A DNA stretch of 64,000 nt from Amoebophrya sp. A120. Lineage: Eukaryota; Sar; Dinophyceae; Syndiniales; Amoebophryaceae. Numbering within the stretch: the first letter of the stretch is position 1; each line of letters starts with the position of its first letter. The stretch lies in the NCBI GenBank assembly GCA_905178155.1, contig CAJINV010000004.1:11081655-11145654 (forward strand), in the 5' to 3' direction. The notes beneath the pieces are model-generated. The model was given only the letters and a program-made list of their open reading frames with translations. It was not told where the DNA came from and made no database searches. Positions 1 through 11,978 of the stretch are shown piece by piece. The position numbers were made by a program, and so were the translations under genes.

Positions 1-3000
1 ACACGCCGATCAGAAGCGACATGACAAAGACGGCCCCCAGCATCCGGCCCGAGGAAGTCCGTGGCGACATCTCGTCGTTGAGTTCGCCCTGGATCGTAGC
101 GCTATGCGAAACGTAGGTCGGAGCGATGGCGATGATGTTGAAGATCTGGAGTCGTGTGGAAAAGAATTTGCAATTCATTGTACCGTTTGGCGCATGTTGT
201 ATCTATCAACAGGAAGTGTACTATCACGCATGATGTGTGTGGAAAAGTTTGTAAGAACGAGACGACCATACGACTGCGCGTAGAAATGACCAAGAAGATC
301 TATTCTCAATCAATCTAGGGCTTTCTACCAGCATCCAATTGGACAAGACAAATTGTCCTTCGTGCAGCCATATCCTGTGCAAAAGTATCGCACTCGTATT
401 GCAATCATGAATCACAAATCTTTCTCTTAAGGGAAATCAGCATTGCAAATTTTATCCCTCATGCTGCGGGAATTTGTAATGCATTTATACGAGTGCGATA
501 CTTTTTCTTTTGCAACTCATAAGCCACACCTTCATTGGAGTTCGGTACAATTGCAGCGGGAAGCAGCACTTGCACCCGGTGGCGAAAAAGAGCAGGAAGA
601 GAAAGAGCACGATCCCGAAAATGGTCAGGCAAAACAATCCGAGAAACCGCACGAACTGCACCGCCGGGGCTGCGCTATAGACGGTCAGCTTTCTCCCGAT
701 GAAAGGGACCTTACTTGATGTTGTTTCTTGAGGATTCATTTGGTACGGCTGGTGCGTTGTCGTAGCACTACTACTTGGAGATGATGGCACTAGTATCGGC
801 GGTTTCACGTCCCCCGCAACCCCAGCGACCGTTTGCCACTTGGTCGCGCAGGCACTGGGATAGGCCTCGGCGGCGACACAGGTGGCAACTAAATCTCTTG
901 CGAAGTACAGGCCCCATGTCTGGTCGTCCATCCTCCGGACCGACATGTGCAGCAAGTCCGGCTCGTAGGCGCTCCAGTTCCGTTCGACGGACGACGCGGT
1001 TTGTCCACCCGCGGTGCCGGACCCCGACCCCGCGGGCAGGTTTTCCCCAGCCGCCTGGCCGCCGAGACAGCCGTGGTTTTCGGAAACGAAGACCTTTCCC
1101 GCTTCCTCTCCCGTCCCCTGTTTCATCAGACACCGCTGCTCAATGGAGCTGATCTTGTCGAAGCGCTGCGTCCAGTAGGCCAGTTGCTCGGACCTCTTTT
1201 CCTGCTGCGAAAGCTGCAGGAGAGCTGCAGCGAGGAAGTCGTAACCATTGATCAGGGCGGCTTTGAAAGGGCTAGTACTGGTCCCCTCCTGCTGGTCGTG
1301 GAATTGTTCAGTAGCTTGATCTTCTGGCTGCTCTTGCTGCGAAGAACCCACAACAGCCCCGCCCTCTCGTCGATCACTGCTGCTGCTGCTCGGTGCTACT
1401 GCTACAACTGGTGCGTTTGTTGCTTCTGGCGACTGCGCGCCACCAGATGACCCTCCTCGCTCGCGTCGCGCGTACTTCGGGGAATGCAGCAGGTACTCTT
1501 TCACGGAGTACAGTACTCTCTTTGCCGGGCGAACCACAATTTCGTCGAGTTTGACAAGCATGTGGCGCAGCGGGGAAAAAGCTGTTTTTTCGTGCGTGAA
1601 CGCGGAATCACCGTCTTCCTCCGTTGCGTCCGCCAGTGCTTCGTTGCCAACGAGGACCTGCTGCGCTATTTGCCGGTCTTTTCGTCGTGGGGCCCAGCCT
1701 CCCTCTCGTCGGAGGAGGCCCCAACCGCGCACCGGGGGACGGGTGTCAACAACTACTGGCTCCTCGTGAAGACCTTCTTCGTTCTTCTCGTAATTGCTGG
1801 CAACTGATGTTACTGCAGCAGTACTTGCTACACCCGGTACTGTAGGTATTACCGCTGCACCTGCAGCATTAGGGAAACCACTTGCTCCAGCTCCTCCGTC
1901 CAACTTGCGAGCAGAGGTTGTTGTACCAGCGGCCTCTTCCTGCAAGAAAGACGGCGGAAGCAAAGAAGGGGTCGGAACAGTACCTAAGCCATCGGACGTG
2001 AATTGCATGGCGGATGTAATTGTTCTCGGCGGCATTGATCCTGCTACCGCTGTACCTGCAGGGGGTGGGGGCGCAGCTCCCGTCGTACCTGGTGGAGTAG
2101 GTGCAGCGGTTGTTGGCGTTGAGGCCGCTATGCCAGCAGTTGGCGCTCCCAACGCTACTTGTGCGGGTGGAGCAGTAGGAGCAATGGCTTGTGGTTGTTG
2201 AGGAAGAGGCTGCTGCTGCGGCTGTGCCGGAGCAGTACTAGGTGCGCTGGCGCCTGGTGCCTGTACGATCACCGTTGTGCCACCAGGAGCAGCGGCCGTT
2301 GTTACAAATGGAGTAGATGGAGAGGGTTGTTGTACGAGTTGTGAAGATGATGGCGGTTGCTGCGGAGGAAAAGTAGCTGCTCCTGTCGCAGGTGAAAAAA
2401 GTTGCTGCTGTTGCGCTGCTGGTTGCACCACCACCGGCGTTGCTGCAAGTTGCTCCACCGCTCCGACAGGACGGAATGACGGCTGTCCAACTTGGTTCGC
2501 CTGTGTCGGTGTCCCTGCACCTGGCGGAGCTGGAAGTGCGGAGGCTGACACGGAAGGCAACTGAGGTGTCGAGATTTGTGAACTTGCTGCTCCTGCGCCT
2601 TGTTGTAATTGCAGCGGTGAACTGCTGGCTGCGGTGGGAGGTGCGCCAGAAGCTAGCGGTGCTCCAGGCTGCGCTGCCGCTGCTCCAAGAACACCACCCT
2701 CGGTTTTGGTTTGCGCCTTGGCGTCGGGAGCAGCTGTAGGGGGCTTTATTATCTCCTCCCCGGGAAGGACGTTTGCATTTTCCTCTGAAGGAGGTGTCGC
2801 CGACGTCGGACCACTTCCCGCCATCACACCTGCTGGCTGTAGTTTTTCCTCCTCCGGTGGGACGATAATTTTCTCCGAATCTATCGCTTCCGAAGAACCT
2901 CTTCCCGAACGGTCCACCTGATCCTCCGCTGCTTCCATTGCTTGTCTGGCAAGAAACTCTTGATTTTTGTCCGGCGGTACCACGGGGCCGCTAGGCGTGT

Positions 3001-5522
3001 CTAGAGGAACTGGGTCGGTGGTTTTTGGCAGAGTGCTTGTTTCTGACTGATGCTGAACACCGGCTGGAGATGTGGTTCCTGGCCCACCCGCACCTCCGGG
3101 TCGGACTGGTCCTCCCTGCTGCTGCGGTGCACCAGACGAGGCCGTAGCGGTAATCGCAGCTCCGGGCACCGCGACTTTCTGGTCCTCGGGCAGTGGCTGT
3201 AAATACGCTCTTTCGTCCCGGGCGTTTTCGTAGGCCAGGCGGTAATTCTTGAAGTCGCGGTCAAGTCCGAGGATTTGGACCGTGAGCAGAAATTCCGGCG
3301 GTTTTAGGGCTTCGAAAACACCGAGCCGCTTCGGAAAGACTTGGTCATTCATCCATAGGGCATCCAGCGTCGTGAGAACCACAATAGCAAAGGAGACGGC
3401 AAAGAAGGCGTAGTACCTGAAGATAGAAGTGCAACCGAGTGACCATAACCATTAACAAGATAGAGATGAAGTTGTGGAGTCAATGAATTATTTCATAAAA
3501 AAACAGAGAATTTGAAATTCAGATGCCTGCATCATGATGAAACACGTAAGTACGTACTACAGCAAACAATACAACACACTGATGTAGCACACATCAACAT
3601 CATCACACCAAAAATATTATCATCCTGATCCTCATCGTTGATGTTTATCAAAAAGAAAAAGAATACAGTCCCGCCGCCGTCCTGCGGTTCCACTTCACAA
3701 AATTCTCGTCCTCTGCTGAAAGCACCAGTGAACTCTTCCACACCTGCGATGCGCGGTTGTTGTTGCGCCTAGGAAAAGCCAGTGCTCGTTGCAGGTAACT
3801 TTCCGCCGACTCTATGCGATCCAGCTCATTATACTCGAAGGTGACTTTCGGAGAGGTAGCCTCCGTCGTGGAAGGGTTCGGCGAGGAGAGGGACGCCCCT
3901 GAAACGGCGTTTCCAACTTCAAATCGCGACTCCCCGGCAGTCGACCGTTTGTTTGTAGCCCCTCTCATCTCCTGTTCCTTCGTTAGGATTTTTCTCTCCG
4001 CTGTTCCTGCTTGCAGGTTTCGATTGTTCTGTCGTCCTCGGTCGACACGCTTTTGCGCTTCCGCCTGTGTCGTCTTCTGCGTAACAATACCGGCGTCCAG
4101 TACCCGCTGCGCCACTTGGGCCTGCGTAATTTTTTGCGTCATGAAGGCGTCGTCGTCGTACTCATCGCTGCTGTACGCGGATTGTTGCGCGTGGTCCTCC
4201 GGAACTTCGTCTTCCTCTCTTCGCAGGATACCCTGTAAAACCCGCCCAGCGGTCTGTCCGTGTCCCGTCGCTGTCTGCATGTTCGTCCCACCAGCAGTTG
4301 TCGTAGCTGAATTAATACCTGGAGCTTGCTTCGGCCGCACCCACGACGATGCTCCATCAACATGCTGTGCCGCATCTACTCGTTCCGTGGCACTGGCACT
4401 TGCGCTTGAGGTTGTCGTCACGTCTTCTGGGACGGGTGGATTATCCGGCTGGGTGTGCTCGTAGAACTGTGGGCGGCCAGCGCGGGAGGACGACGGGAAA
4501 GAACTTGCCACTGGCTCAACATCGTTCTGGTCCCCGAGGACTCCTGTAGTCATATGGTGGACCGCCGACGGTCCCTCCGGCCTCGGCTGGTGCTGCGCCA
4601 CGGCAGGTGCGGACATGCGTCTGCTAGCCTCTTCTTCGGCTGCGCGAAGTGTTGCGTCGCGATCGAAAAACGTGTTATTATATCCCTCGCCAGGCAGTGT
4701 GGTGTTCCGCCCGGTCATGCGCGGAACAGGATACGAGGAAAAGGAAGAACTGTTAGTGCCTGCGGCTCCTGCTGCTTCAGAAACAGTGGAAGCAGCAGCT
4801 TTAGTACTTCGCGCGATGCCGATTGACGGCGAAGCCGCTGGCGGTTGCGGGGCTGGACTTGTTGCGGCGGGTGTTGTAGCACTGGGGTTGTAGCGGTTTA
4901 CGTTTACGGAGTTTTGTTCGACCTCTTGTTCGGTATCGTCATCGTTATCATCTCTTCTCGGCGGTAGGGAGGCCTCCGGGGCTGATTCTTCTTCCCCGCT
5001 CGGGGCACGATGAACATCAAGACCTGCAATTTTCTCCTCCTGCGCAGAGAGTTGTCGAGGCTCCAGCTCCGGTTGTCGTCCACCCTCTGGCCTTGACTCT
5101 GCTGTTGGCTTTTGATTTTCTTCGTACACGTTCAAACCGCCCTGAATGATCCCATAGACGCCCCCGAGAAGTTCTTTGTCGGAGCCTTGCGAGGCGTCCA
5201 ACGTGGGCGCAACAGTAGCGGTGGTGTGCATCAACGTTTGTTGTAGCTGGTCAGTTGTGTGGTTTTCCGCTGCTGGTCCTGTTTCTGGTATTGGCACAGG
5301 CAGCACTGCAGAAGGGGGCACGATTTGGGCCGTCAGTTCTTCTGCGGCTGCTGTAGTCGCCGGAAAGATGGTAGCGCCGAGGCTGGACGGATGGTTCGTG
5401 GTGTTTCCAGCGTCATCCGGTGTGGCACCAGGTCTGTTGGCGGCGCCACCTTGTTCCGACGAACCGGAGCCGCTCCACTCAAGCAGATTCATCGCCTCGT
5501 GATCTGAAGCGGGAGCGGCCAT
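1..5522 (-). CDS. Large multi-pass membrane protein with an amino-acid-transporter-like (SLC38/Aa_trans-like) end; runs off the window
   Basis: Exons in coding order are 5522-3667, 3416-522, about 365-329 and 145 to beyond base 1. The first half is about 620 residues of low-complexity Ser/Thr/Ala/Gln. The 3417-3666 intron is GT-AG and joins ...RTAAGL to YYAFFAVSFAIVVLTTLDAL, a membrane segment. A long Pro/Ala/Gln-rich loop follows, then a second hydrophobic helix (FVRFLGLFCLTIFGIVLFLF). Element 371-521 interrupts the next exon, and removing it gives ...MKVWLHEGQFVLSNWML. A GT-AG intron (146-328) then leads to IFNIIAIAPTYVSHSATIQG, ELNDEMSPRTSSGRM and a further hydrophobic run. That last block resembles the 'fvCHpsvlpiy.ELk..s..rm' region of SLC38/AAAP transporters, which is the only basis for the functional guess. 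The start at 5522 is the first ATG of the open frame. The junctions are well supported by frame; the family call is tentative. Confidence 0.6.
371..521. mobile_element. Introner A1 (family A), TIR insertion used as an intron
   Basis: The 151-bp insertion starts TATCC and carries the family A inverted repeat GCAAAAGTATCGCACTCGT at both ends. The flanking duplication is AGCCA (366-370 and 522-526). The interior holds GCAAATTTTATCCCTCATGC and ATTTGTAATGC. Removing the element plus one duplication keeps the host frame open (MKVWL|HEGQF). Confidence 0.85.
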
Positions 5523-6458
5523 CTTCAGATTATTTCGGCAGGGACGAGCACGAGGAGAGGGTGTACTGATCGGTATTCAAGCTTACTTCTCTGTCCTCGT
5601 CTTCCTGCAACAGCATGCAACTTCAGCTTCACATACTAGGACGATACGACTGGTGGCACAAGGACGAGAAACACCAGGATTGGTGACAGTCAGAGACATT
5701 AGACACGCCACGCAAAAAGAATCTTCTCTCAGGTTCATCGATCGACAAAACCATCATTCAGAATCGACGTTTTGGTACAGTTTATTTCCACAAAACGCAC
5801 AATCAAGCGAGCACACGACGACGACAAGCACAACACTTACAAACACAACTCATCTCACTCTAAGCCAAAAACGTCCCTCGTTTGCAAAACATCAACTCAC
5901 TCTCAACTTATCTATCACATATCATCCCTCTCAGGCAACCACATCCTCAGGCTGTGCGACCACGACACATCGCTCTGGTTTTAGTCTTGCATATACGAGC
6001 TTTTTCAGCGCATCGTCGTCGTCCAAGCAGCCCCATCTTCTGGAGGCAATCATGCGCTTTCACCGTATTCGGCCTCCGTTCGAAGCAAAGTACGGTTTAG
6101 GCATCGAGCTTGTACTAGCTTCGATCTTCTTGGCAAATCTACAGAGTTCATTTAAGAAGGTTCGGCATCGACTAGCCCGTCTCTCTGATCCGATTTCGAA
6201 AAAGTGTTTGCGTTCCATCTGGTATTAGCTCTTGGTCTTGGTGGCGTCTTGCACGATCCTACAACATAACTGCTACTGCATTTCGTTCTGTGCGTACGCT
6301 AGACTAATCAAGTAGATACTTTAGATTTATCAATATAAATATAAATATATCGCATTCATTTTCTGTAATTTTTTTGGTTTGTTTCGTGCATTGATGAAAA
6401 GCCTCTGCCATCCTCTAGTTGTAATGGTTCAACGTTGTTCGTCAACATTTTACATTTC
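5523..6458. other. Intergenic region, no supported gene
   Basis: This lies between the transporter-like gene start and the end of the next gene. It is A/T- and CA-rich. A plus-strand open frame of 191 codons (5653-6228) has no recognisable domain and the wrong strand for this window, so it is not called. I see no repeat or RNA structure in it. Confidence 0.5.
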
Positions 6459-7658
6459 TCACTTTCCTCCCTTCGTCTTCAACTGCTGTACCAATGCCTC
6501 CGCTTTTTCCCGCCGCTCGCGCTCTTCCTGCAGTTGCTTTTCCAACGGGGCCAGCAGCTTGGTCACCTCCTGCTCGACCACGGAGCGAATTTCTTCCTGA
6601 AACTGTGCCTCGCCCGCGCTGCCCGCCATCTCACTCGCCGCTCCGGACCTGTCGGTAGATGTAGAATTTGATTTTGAGGTTTTTCTTTTCGAGTCAGATT
6701 TTTAACAAAGAAAATGCAAATAATGAGACGTAAGGTCGTCGTGCATAGTTGTTGTACTTGAACATACTGATGCATCACCAGCATGAGCATCATCATGAAG
6801 ACCATGACCATTTTTATAACAATGGCAATATGAAGATGAACTACTACTACATCATCCTCATTGAACAAAAAGAATCGAAAAAAAACACTACTCCGGATTA
6901 AAGCTTCCCCGCCATCGGGAACTGCTCGCCCTTCCGCTGCGCGCCCCGTTGCTCTTCGCGGCGGGAGCGGCGTTTTTGTCGATGTTTGCGATGGACCGCA
7001 ACAACTGATCTTGCGTCAACGCAGGTGCGGTACTTTTTCCACCTTCCTTCGCCCTGAAACGCGAAGAACTGCTCTTCCTCGAACGGAAGGAACTACTGGC
7101 CACCGATTCCGACGCCTTCAGCCCCAGCGGACCTCCGAGGGTCTCCTTCCCGGCCGGACGCACCGCCACACTGCTAGCTGCACTGGAACCAGCGGGGACC
7201 GGTTTGTTTGCGTTATTTCGTGGCAAGTACATCGGTTTATTCGTGCTATTCACCGTCTCTTTCGTATTCTGCCTGGTACTCTTTTCCTCGTACCACTCCG
7301 CCGGGAGCGGCTGGCCCTTGAGCATGGAGTTTCCCTTTGGTCCCGGCGGTCCGGGGGGCGTGCTGTGGTTCAGCCCGCCGGGGAGCCAGGCGCGCTTGGA
7401 TTTGTCAATCGGCGCGTAGGTGGGTTTGGACACCGCAGCCACGTTCGCGGCGACGAAATTGCTGGTCATGGTGGTGTTCTTGGAGTTCGCCTGAGACTTC
7501 GACTGTTTGTACAGCGCTTTTTCCGCGGACTCTTTCTCCTTCTGCACCCGCTTTTGCCAGAAGGCATTCATCTGGATCGGGTTGGTGCGATGCATTTTCG
7601 AAGAAAGAAGTTGCAGCTCTAGGGTTTTTGTCGTCAATTCAGAAGTACGACACCGCAA
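6459..7658 (-). CDS. Unknown protein with basic low-complexity body and C-terminal coiled coil
   Basis: There are two exons, 7658-6892 and 6648-6459, joined by a GT-AG intron (6649-6891) that reads NPE|SGAASEMAGSAGEAQFQ. The joined frame is 957 nt. The N-terminal part contains NPIQMNAFWQKRVQKEKESA followed by Ser/Lys-rich sequence with WLPGG and PPGPPGPKG patches. The last exon is a strongly charged heptad-like helix (EEIRSVVEQEVTKLLAPLEK, QLQEERERREKAEALVQQLK) ending TKGGK-stop. The true start may be the internal Met near 7595 (MHRTNPIQMN), since the preceding residues look like translated 5' leader. No family recognised; the tail suggests oligomerisation. Confidence 0.55.
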
Positions 7659-8186
7659 GGTTGCTTAGTACTGAAAAAAGCTAGTACTGAAAACCAGCGA
7701 GCAAGATTTTTTAGTATCAAGAACGGCAACAAGAAAGGTCTTTTCGTTTTCAGACAAAAGGAAAAGCGAAAGGTCTCACTTTCATCCACCTTGTCAATCG
7801 GTTTATCTTCGCTCCGCCCTCCAACCACAACACGATAGCAAAGGCAGCCTCAATCTCACTCATTTCAGAAACTACTCGACGACGACGAAGACACTCGACG
7901 ACGACGCAGATCCCCCTGCCGAACGCGCACGAACAGACAGAAACGTCAGTGCAAATGCGTTTGAGATTTCTGTCGACCACTCGAACAAGCACGAGCTTAT
8001 CATGGAAGTCCTCAACACGGTTTATGTCGTGAATCAATGTCAATGTCAACAATCCGTGTCGCTTTACAAAACAAGGTCGTCCTTGTGTGGCCGCGTTAGA
8101 AAAGTGTCGTTTGATTTGCTTCATGTTCATCACCCTGAATGAGTTCTAGAAACAAGCTCAGGCACGGCGAGATCGAGAACTTGCAT
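7659..8186. other. Intergenic region, no supported gene
   Basis: A 127-codon minus-strand open frame (7750-8133) lies here. It has no recognisable domain and no splice link to its neighbours, so I do not call it. The rest is likely 5' leader of the gene to the left and 3' trailer of the DTW gene. Confidence 0.45.
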
Positions 8187-10580
8187 CTACTGCGGGAATA
8201 ATTTGTCCGCGGTAGGTGCTACTTCTTGTTCGTTTTTCTCACCGTCGTTCTTTGCCTCGGTTGCCCGCCGTCGCGGAGAGCGACTGCGGGAACGCCGATT
8301 GTGACACAAACCACCACCATCATTAGCCATAGCAGCTGTCGTGTCGTTCATGATCTCGTTGCCTCTAGTTTCTTTATTTTCGTTCTCCAACGGGACGGAG
8401 TGCTTGGTGCTTCTAGTGCGGTCTACTTCGTACAAGCCTTCGATGTACCCGGGGCGGTCTGTTCGGTGTTTCACGTTGTCTCCCGTGAACTGCTGTTGAA
8501 ATTTCACGTATTGCCGCAACGGCCGAATCACTGTGTTATACGCCGTCACTTTTGATGTTTCCCCTCTCTTCACAAAGCTCGGCTGCCGGATTCTCTTGGA
8601 AATCTCGTCATTCCACTTGTCCAAGAACAACGCCAGCGCTTCCGCGGTCGAGTGCCCGAGAATGATCGGCGGAGGGGACGAATTAAAGTCATGGCTAGTG
8701 GTACAACTAGTACCAACAGTCGAGGAAGATGACGACGAAGTCGAAGCAGTCGCTTGTAATACATTGACAGCTGTTGGTGCAGCACCACCACCAGCACAAC
8801 CAGGCTTCTTCATCTTCAAAATCTCTGGCTTTCGCACCAGAAAGGCCGGCGCGGGAAGCGGTACGGCGGTCATTCCCTCCCGGTCCGAGGCCAGCGTGAC
8901 GCGGAGGATTTTTTTGGGAAAGCTCACCTCCATATGGAAGCGTCAGGTTTGAAATCCTCAAAGTTGAAACAATTTGTAATGCGTAAAATGCGACACAAAA
9001 AGTGACTCTATTGCAGAGGACCCATGGGAGGCAGATTATAGTCCTGGCAAGGGTCAAAAGTTGGACTGCTAACTAGCATGACAGAAGGCAGCTCTTTTGC
9101 CCAAAACCGCATGACAGACTCGCTTCCAGGTCCGGGAAAATTTGTCATGCGCCGACTACAAACTGTAGGTCTAACTGGTATCCGTTTTATGCATGACAAA
9201 CTATTTCAACTTTGACGATTTCAAACCTGACACATCCATACTCCATCTCCTCTGCGTACTTCCAAGTGGCGTATGCAGTGCAAAAGTATCGTACTCGTAG
9301 TAATTGGAATTGCAGTTATGCAATACAAATCTCGTTCTTAAGGCAAATCAGCATGAGAAATTCCAGTTGTCTTGCTGAGAAAATTTGTCATGCAATTTAT
9401 ACTAGTACGATGCTCTTGCAATGCATATGGCGTCCAAAACGACTAAATAGCGGTAGTACTTCCCCTTCACATCATTCGGGGGAGATAAATTTTCGTACCA
9501 CGACTCAGAATCTTCACCGTCCAACATCCGGGGAGAACTTCTACCAGTTTCGTTCGGAGAGGAGGCGGCGGTGCTGCTTGCCGCCGGAGTTCTAGCTTGT
9601 TGTTGGGTCGTTGTTAATTTCTCATCTGCTGCAGGAGCTCCTGCTCTTTGGATCTGCTTATTGCTCGTAGTTTCATGTTGAAAATTATGCGCGAAGACTT
9701 GATGTTTCGCCTTTATTTCTTCTCTATTCTCCTTTCTTTTCAATTTCATGGTCTTCTTGTCCCGTGGTGAGAGCCACAAAATCTGTCCTGGTAATTCCGA
9801 AATGTCCGCGGTCGGGGTGACTTCGGGGTTCTCCGTCTCGTCTTCGCACGAAGAGCTGCGCAAACCCATTTTCGCTCTCCGGACTGCGCGGATTACTTCA
9901 TCGGGGCTCGTTCCTTTGGAGGCGTTTTCCGCCCGTCGAATCGATTCGTCCTGATCTTCGAAAACTTCTTTGACCGTGAGTGCCTCTTTCGACGGAAAAA
10001 GCAACAAAGTCTTTTCCGGGTCCACCCGCAACTTCCGCTTCAGCTCATCACTCCAGCGCCGCCCCTTCACGATTTCGATCCGGTCTAAACACTTGGACAG
10101 GAAGTAGTCGGTTTTGTGTTTCTGCTTCTGCTCCTGGGGATGCTGCAGGACGATGATTTTCGTGAAGCTAGGGATCTTCAGTTTCTGCTCCGGCAACCAG
10201 GGACAGAGACACACGGTTTGTGGTCGGTCACACTTACCGCAGATTTGGCGCTTGTTTTTACTAGGTGCAGCGGCTCCTGTGCACGTGCTCGAGCTCGTCG
10301 CAGAAGGTGGTGCTGGATCATTTTTACCTGTATTAGCCGGCTCATCTTCCTGGTCTGTTCGTGTTTGTTGTACTTGGAGGGGTCGTTCTGATATGTCAGT
10401 GTGGCGTTCGTCTGAGGTGGATAACGTCGCAGCTCCTTGCTGTATCTCCGTTTTTGGTTGCGATTGAGGCTGTATTTGTTGCGGTTGCCGACCTTCTTCA
10501 TCTTTTTTGCTGTCGGCAGCCATCGCGTCATGCAGCCTTGCTCCGTTGATAGTTATTTCATGACTATCTTGCGCGCTCAT
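8187..10580 (-). CDS. DTWD2: DTW-domain protein, tRNA-uridine aminocarboxypropyltransferase (TapT/DTWD2-like)
   Basis: Exons are 10580-9429, 9267-9241 and 8927-8187 (1,920 nt, 639 residues), separated by two TIR introns and no GT-AG intron. A disordered N-terminus of about 130 residues precedes the family's cysteine motif CGKCDRPQTVCLC and then ILQHP-like IVLQHPQEQKQKHKT. Splicing out the element at 9272-9428 joins YLVVLDA to TWKYAEEM, rebuilding the D-x-T-W signature. Removing 8934-9240 joins EEM to EVSFPKKILRVTLASDREG. Further on are FLVRKPEI and STAEALALFLDKWNDEI, which fit the C-terminal part of the domain. Family members transfer the 3-amino-3-carboxypropyl group of S-adenosylmethionine to a tRNA uridine (acp3U). 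The protein is longer than usual because of inserted low-complexity tracts. Confidence 0.88.
8934..9240. mobile_element. Introner B1 (family B)
   Basis: The 307-bp TIR insertion sits in the DTW gene. Its ends are ATGGAAGCGTCAGGTTTGAAAT and the complementary TTTCAAACCTGAC...TCCATA. The target duplication is CTCCAT (8928-8933 and 9241-9246). The interior has ATTTGTAATGC, ATTTGTCATGC and GCATGACAAAC. Confidence 0.88.
9272..9428. mobile_element. Introner A2 (family A) inside the DTW signature
   Basis: The 157-bp insertion has family A termini (TATGCAGTGCAAAAGTATCG / GCTCTTGCAATGCATAT) and the duplication GGCG (9268-9271 and 9429-9432). It splits the codons of the conserved D-A-T-W motif; excision restores them. 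Confidence 0.88.
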
Positions 10581-11978
10581 TTTTGGTCTTGCTAAAGGAA
10601 AAGGACGCGTAATCGCTACATTTGAATGTAGTGTCAGATGTCAACCTGTTTTCATAAGTTTCTACTATACTTTCTTCTACATGATTGGCCTAACCGTTTT
10701 ACTCACTCTGCCTGTGCTTGGATCGTGCGAATGGGATCATTGGAACGGAAAAATAGACGCAATTGACCGGGGAAGCCGGGAACCGAATAACCGATGGATC
10801 TTCTCTGTTTACTTTTTGATCTTCCAGAATCTCTGGTTGCTTTTGGAGCTTGATCATTACTAACTCGAGGGTTTCTTGGGCTGTCTGGCCTCGTTCCTGC
10901 TACATGGACACTACTACATGCACGTGGTTTATGATCTGTATGCGCTGACACTGTTTCCATATCCACTCGGTGATCCACCATATCTATGAACAGAACAAAT
11001 TGATCTTTTCTTTGCGCAGGCAATAAATACATCAGGTGCAGCTCTTCTCGTCCTGACTGATTTGATTTGCGTAGTATTTATATCCTTCTCTGATCTTTTT
11101 CCAAGTCCAACAGGCAGGTCAGGAACAGGATGTAGCTGCCTCTGTAGATGAAGGTTGCGAAGACGAAAAAACGCCTCTAGCGCTTTAGTCCTATACCAAG
11201 GGGAAAAACACAGGAAAGGGGGAAAATTCAAAATTTTGCCATGCCTCATTTTTGAAAGAGGTGAGAACCACACGCATGCGCATGGCCTTGGTGATTTGCG
11301 ACGGAATCGTAAACGCCAAAAAACCGCGCGCAACATATCAAGAGGCGCTCGACGTAGAAGGCCTGCCCCCGGGCCTGTCTACAATTTGAAAACGCCCGCG
11401 CTTCGTTTTAACATCACTGCCGGGCCCCAGGCGGCGCCGGGCTCCGGGCCAGGGGGCCGGCGCCATTTCCCAAAGCCCCAGGCCATGCCCAGCACGAGCA
11501 GAATCTGGCTCGGGCGCTACCGCTTGGGGTGGCCAAAAATTTCTGGCCATTCCAGTGGATTTGTAACGCGACCTGAGTGCCCCGGTTTTCGGCCAAAAAA
11601 CGGCCTTGCTGAAGTTGGGATGTTTTTGCTGGCCCTTGCCTGAGGGGGGTGGCCCCAAGGATACCCCCCCCCATTCCCGTGAATTTGTATCGCACCTGTT
11701 TACCTTGATTTCTGGCCCATCTCGGGCCTCCGCTTTTTCCCGGTTTTGGCCCCTCTCCCAAACCCCTCCCCCTGTCCATTCCCGTGAATTTGTACTAGAG
11801 CAGAAGCAGTCTCACATTACAAAAGCAAAACGCAGTCTGAACATACCGGAATTGAGTCCCTGTAGATGAAGGTTGCGAAGACTGCCTCTGTAGATGAAGG
11901 TTGCGAAGACGAAAAAACGCCTCCAGCGCTAGAGCCCTAGCTGCCGTTCCTGCCAGAAAAACCCAAGTTGTAGAGCTC
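10581..11978. repeat. Intergenic region with a GC-rich repeat island flanked by 48-bp direct repeats
   Basis: A 48-bp sequence beginning TGCCTCTGTAGATGAAGGTT occurs at 11137-11184 and 11883-11930 with a single difference. A partial third copy (25 bp) sits at 11858-11882. Between them lies a G/C-rich stretch (about 11340-11800) with degenerate repeats built around 'CATTCCCGTGAATTTGTA'. Open frames here are compositional artefacts on both strands. 10581-11130 holds nothing I can name. Confidence 0.7.

Noticed and set aside
5653-6228. 191-codon plus-strand open frame
   Set aside because: No domain, no splice partners, opposite strand to every supported gene, and composition of a CA-rich leader.
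7750-8133. 127-codon minus-strand open frame
   Set aside because: No family resemblance or splice links; likely untranslated sequence between two genes.
11137-11930. LTR retrotransposon
   Set aside because: The flanking repeats are only 48 bp and no reverse transcriptase, integrase or primer-binding site is visible.
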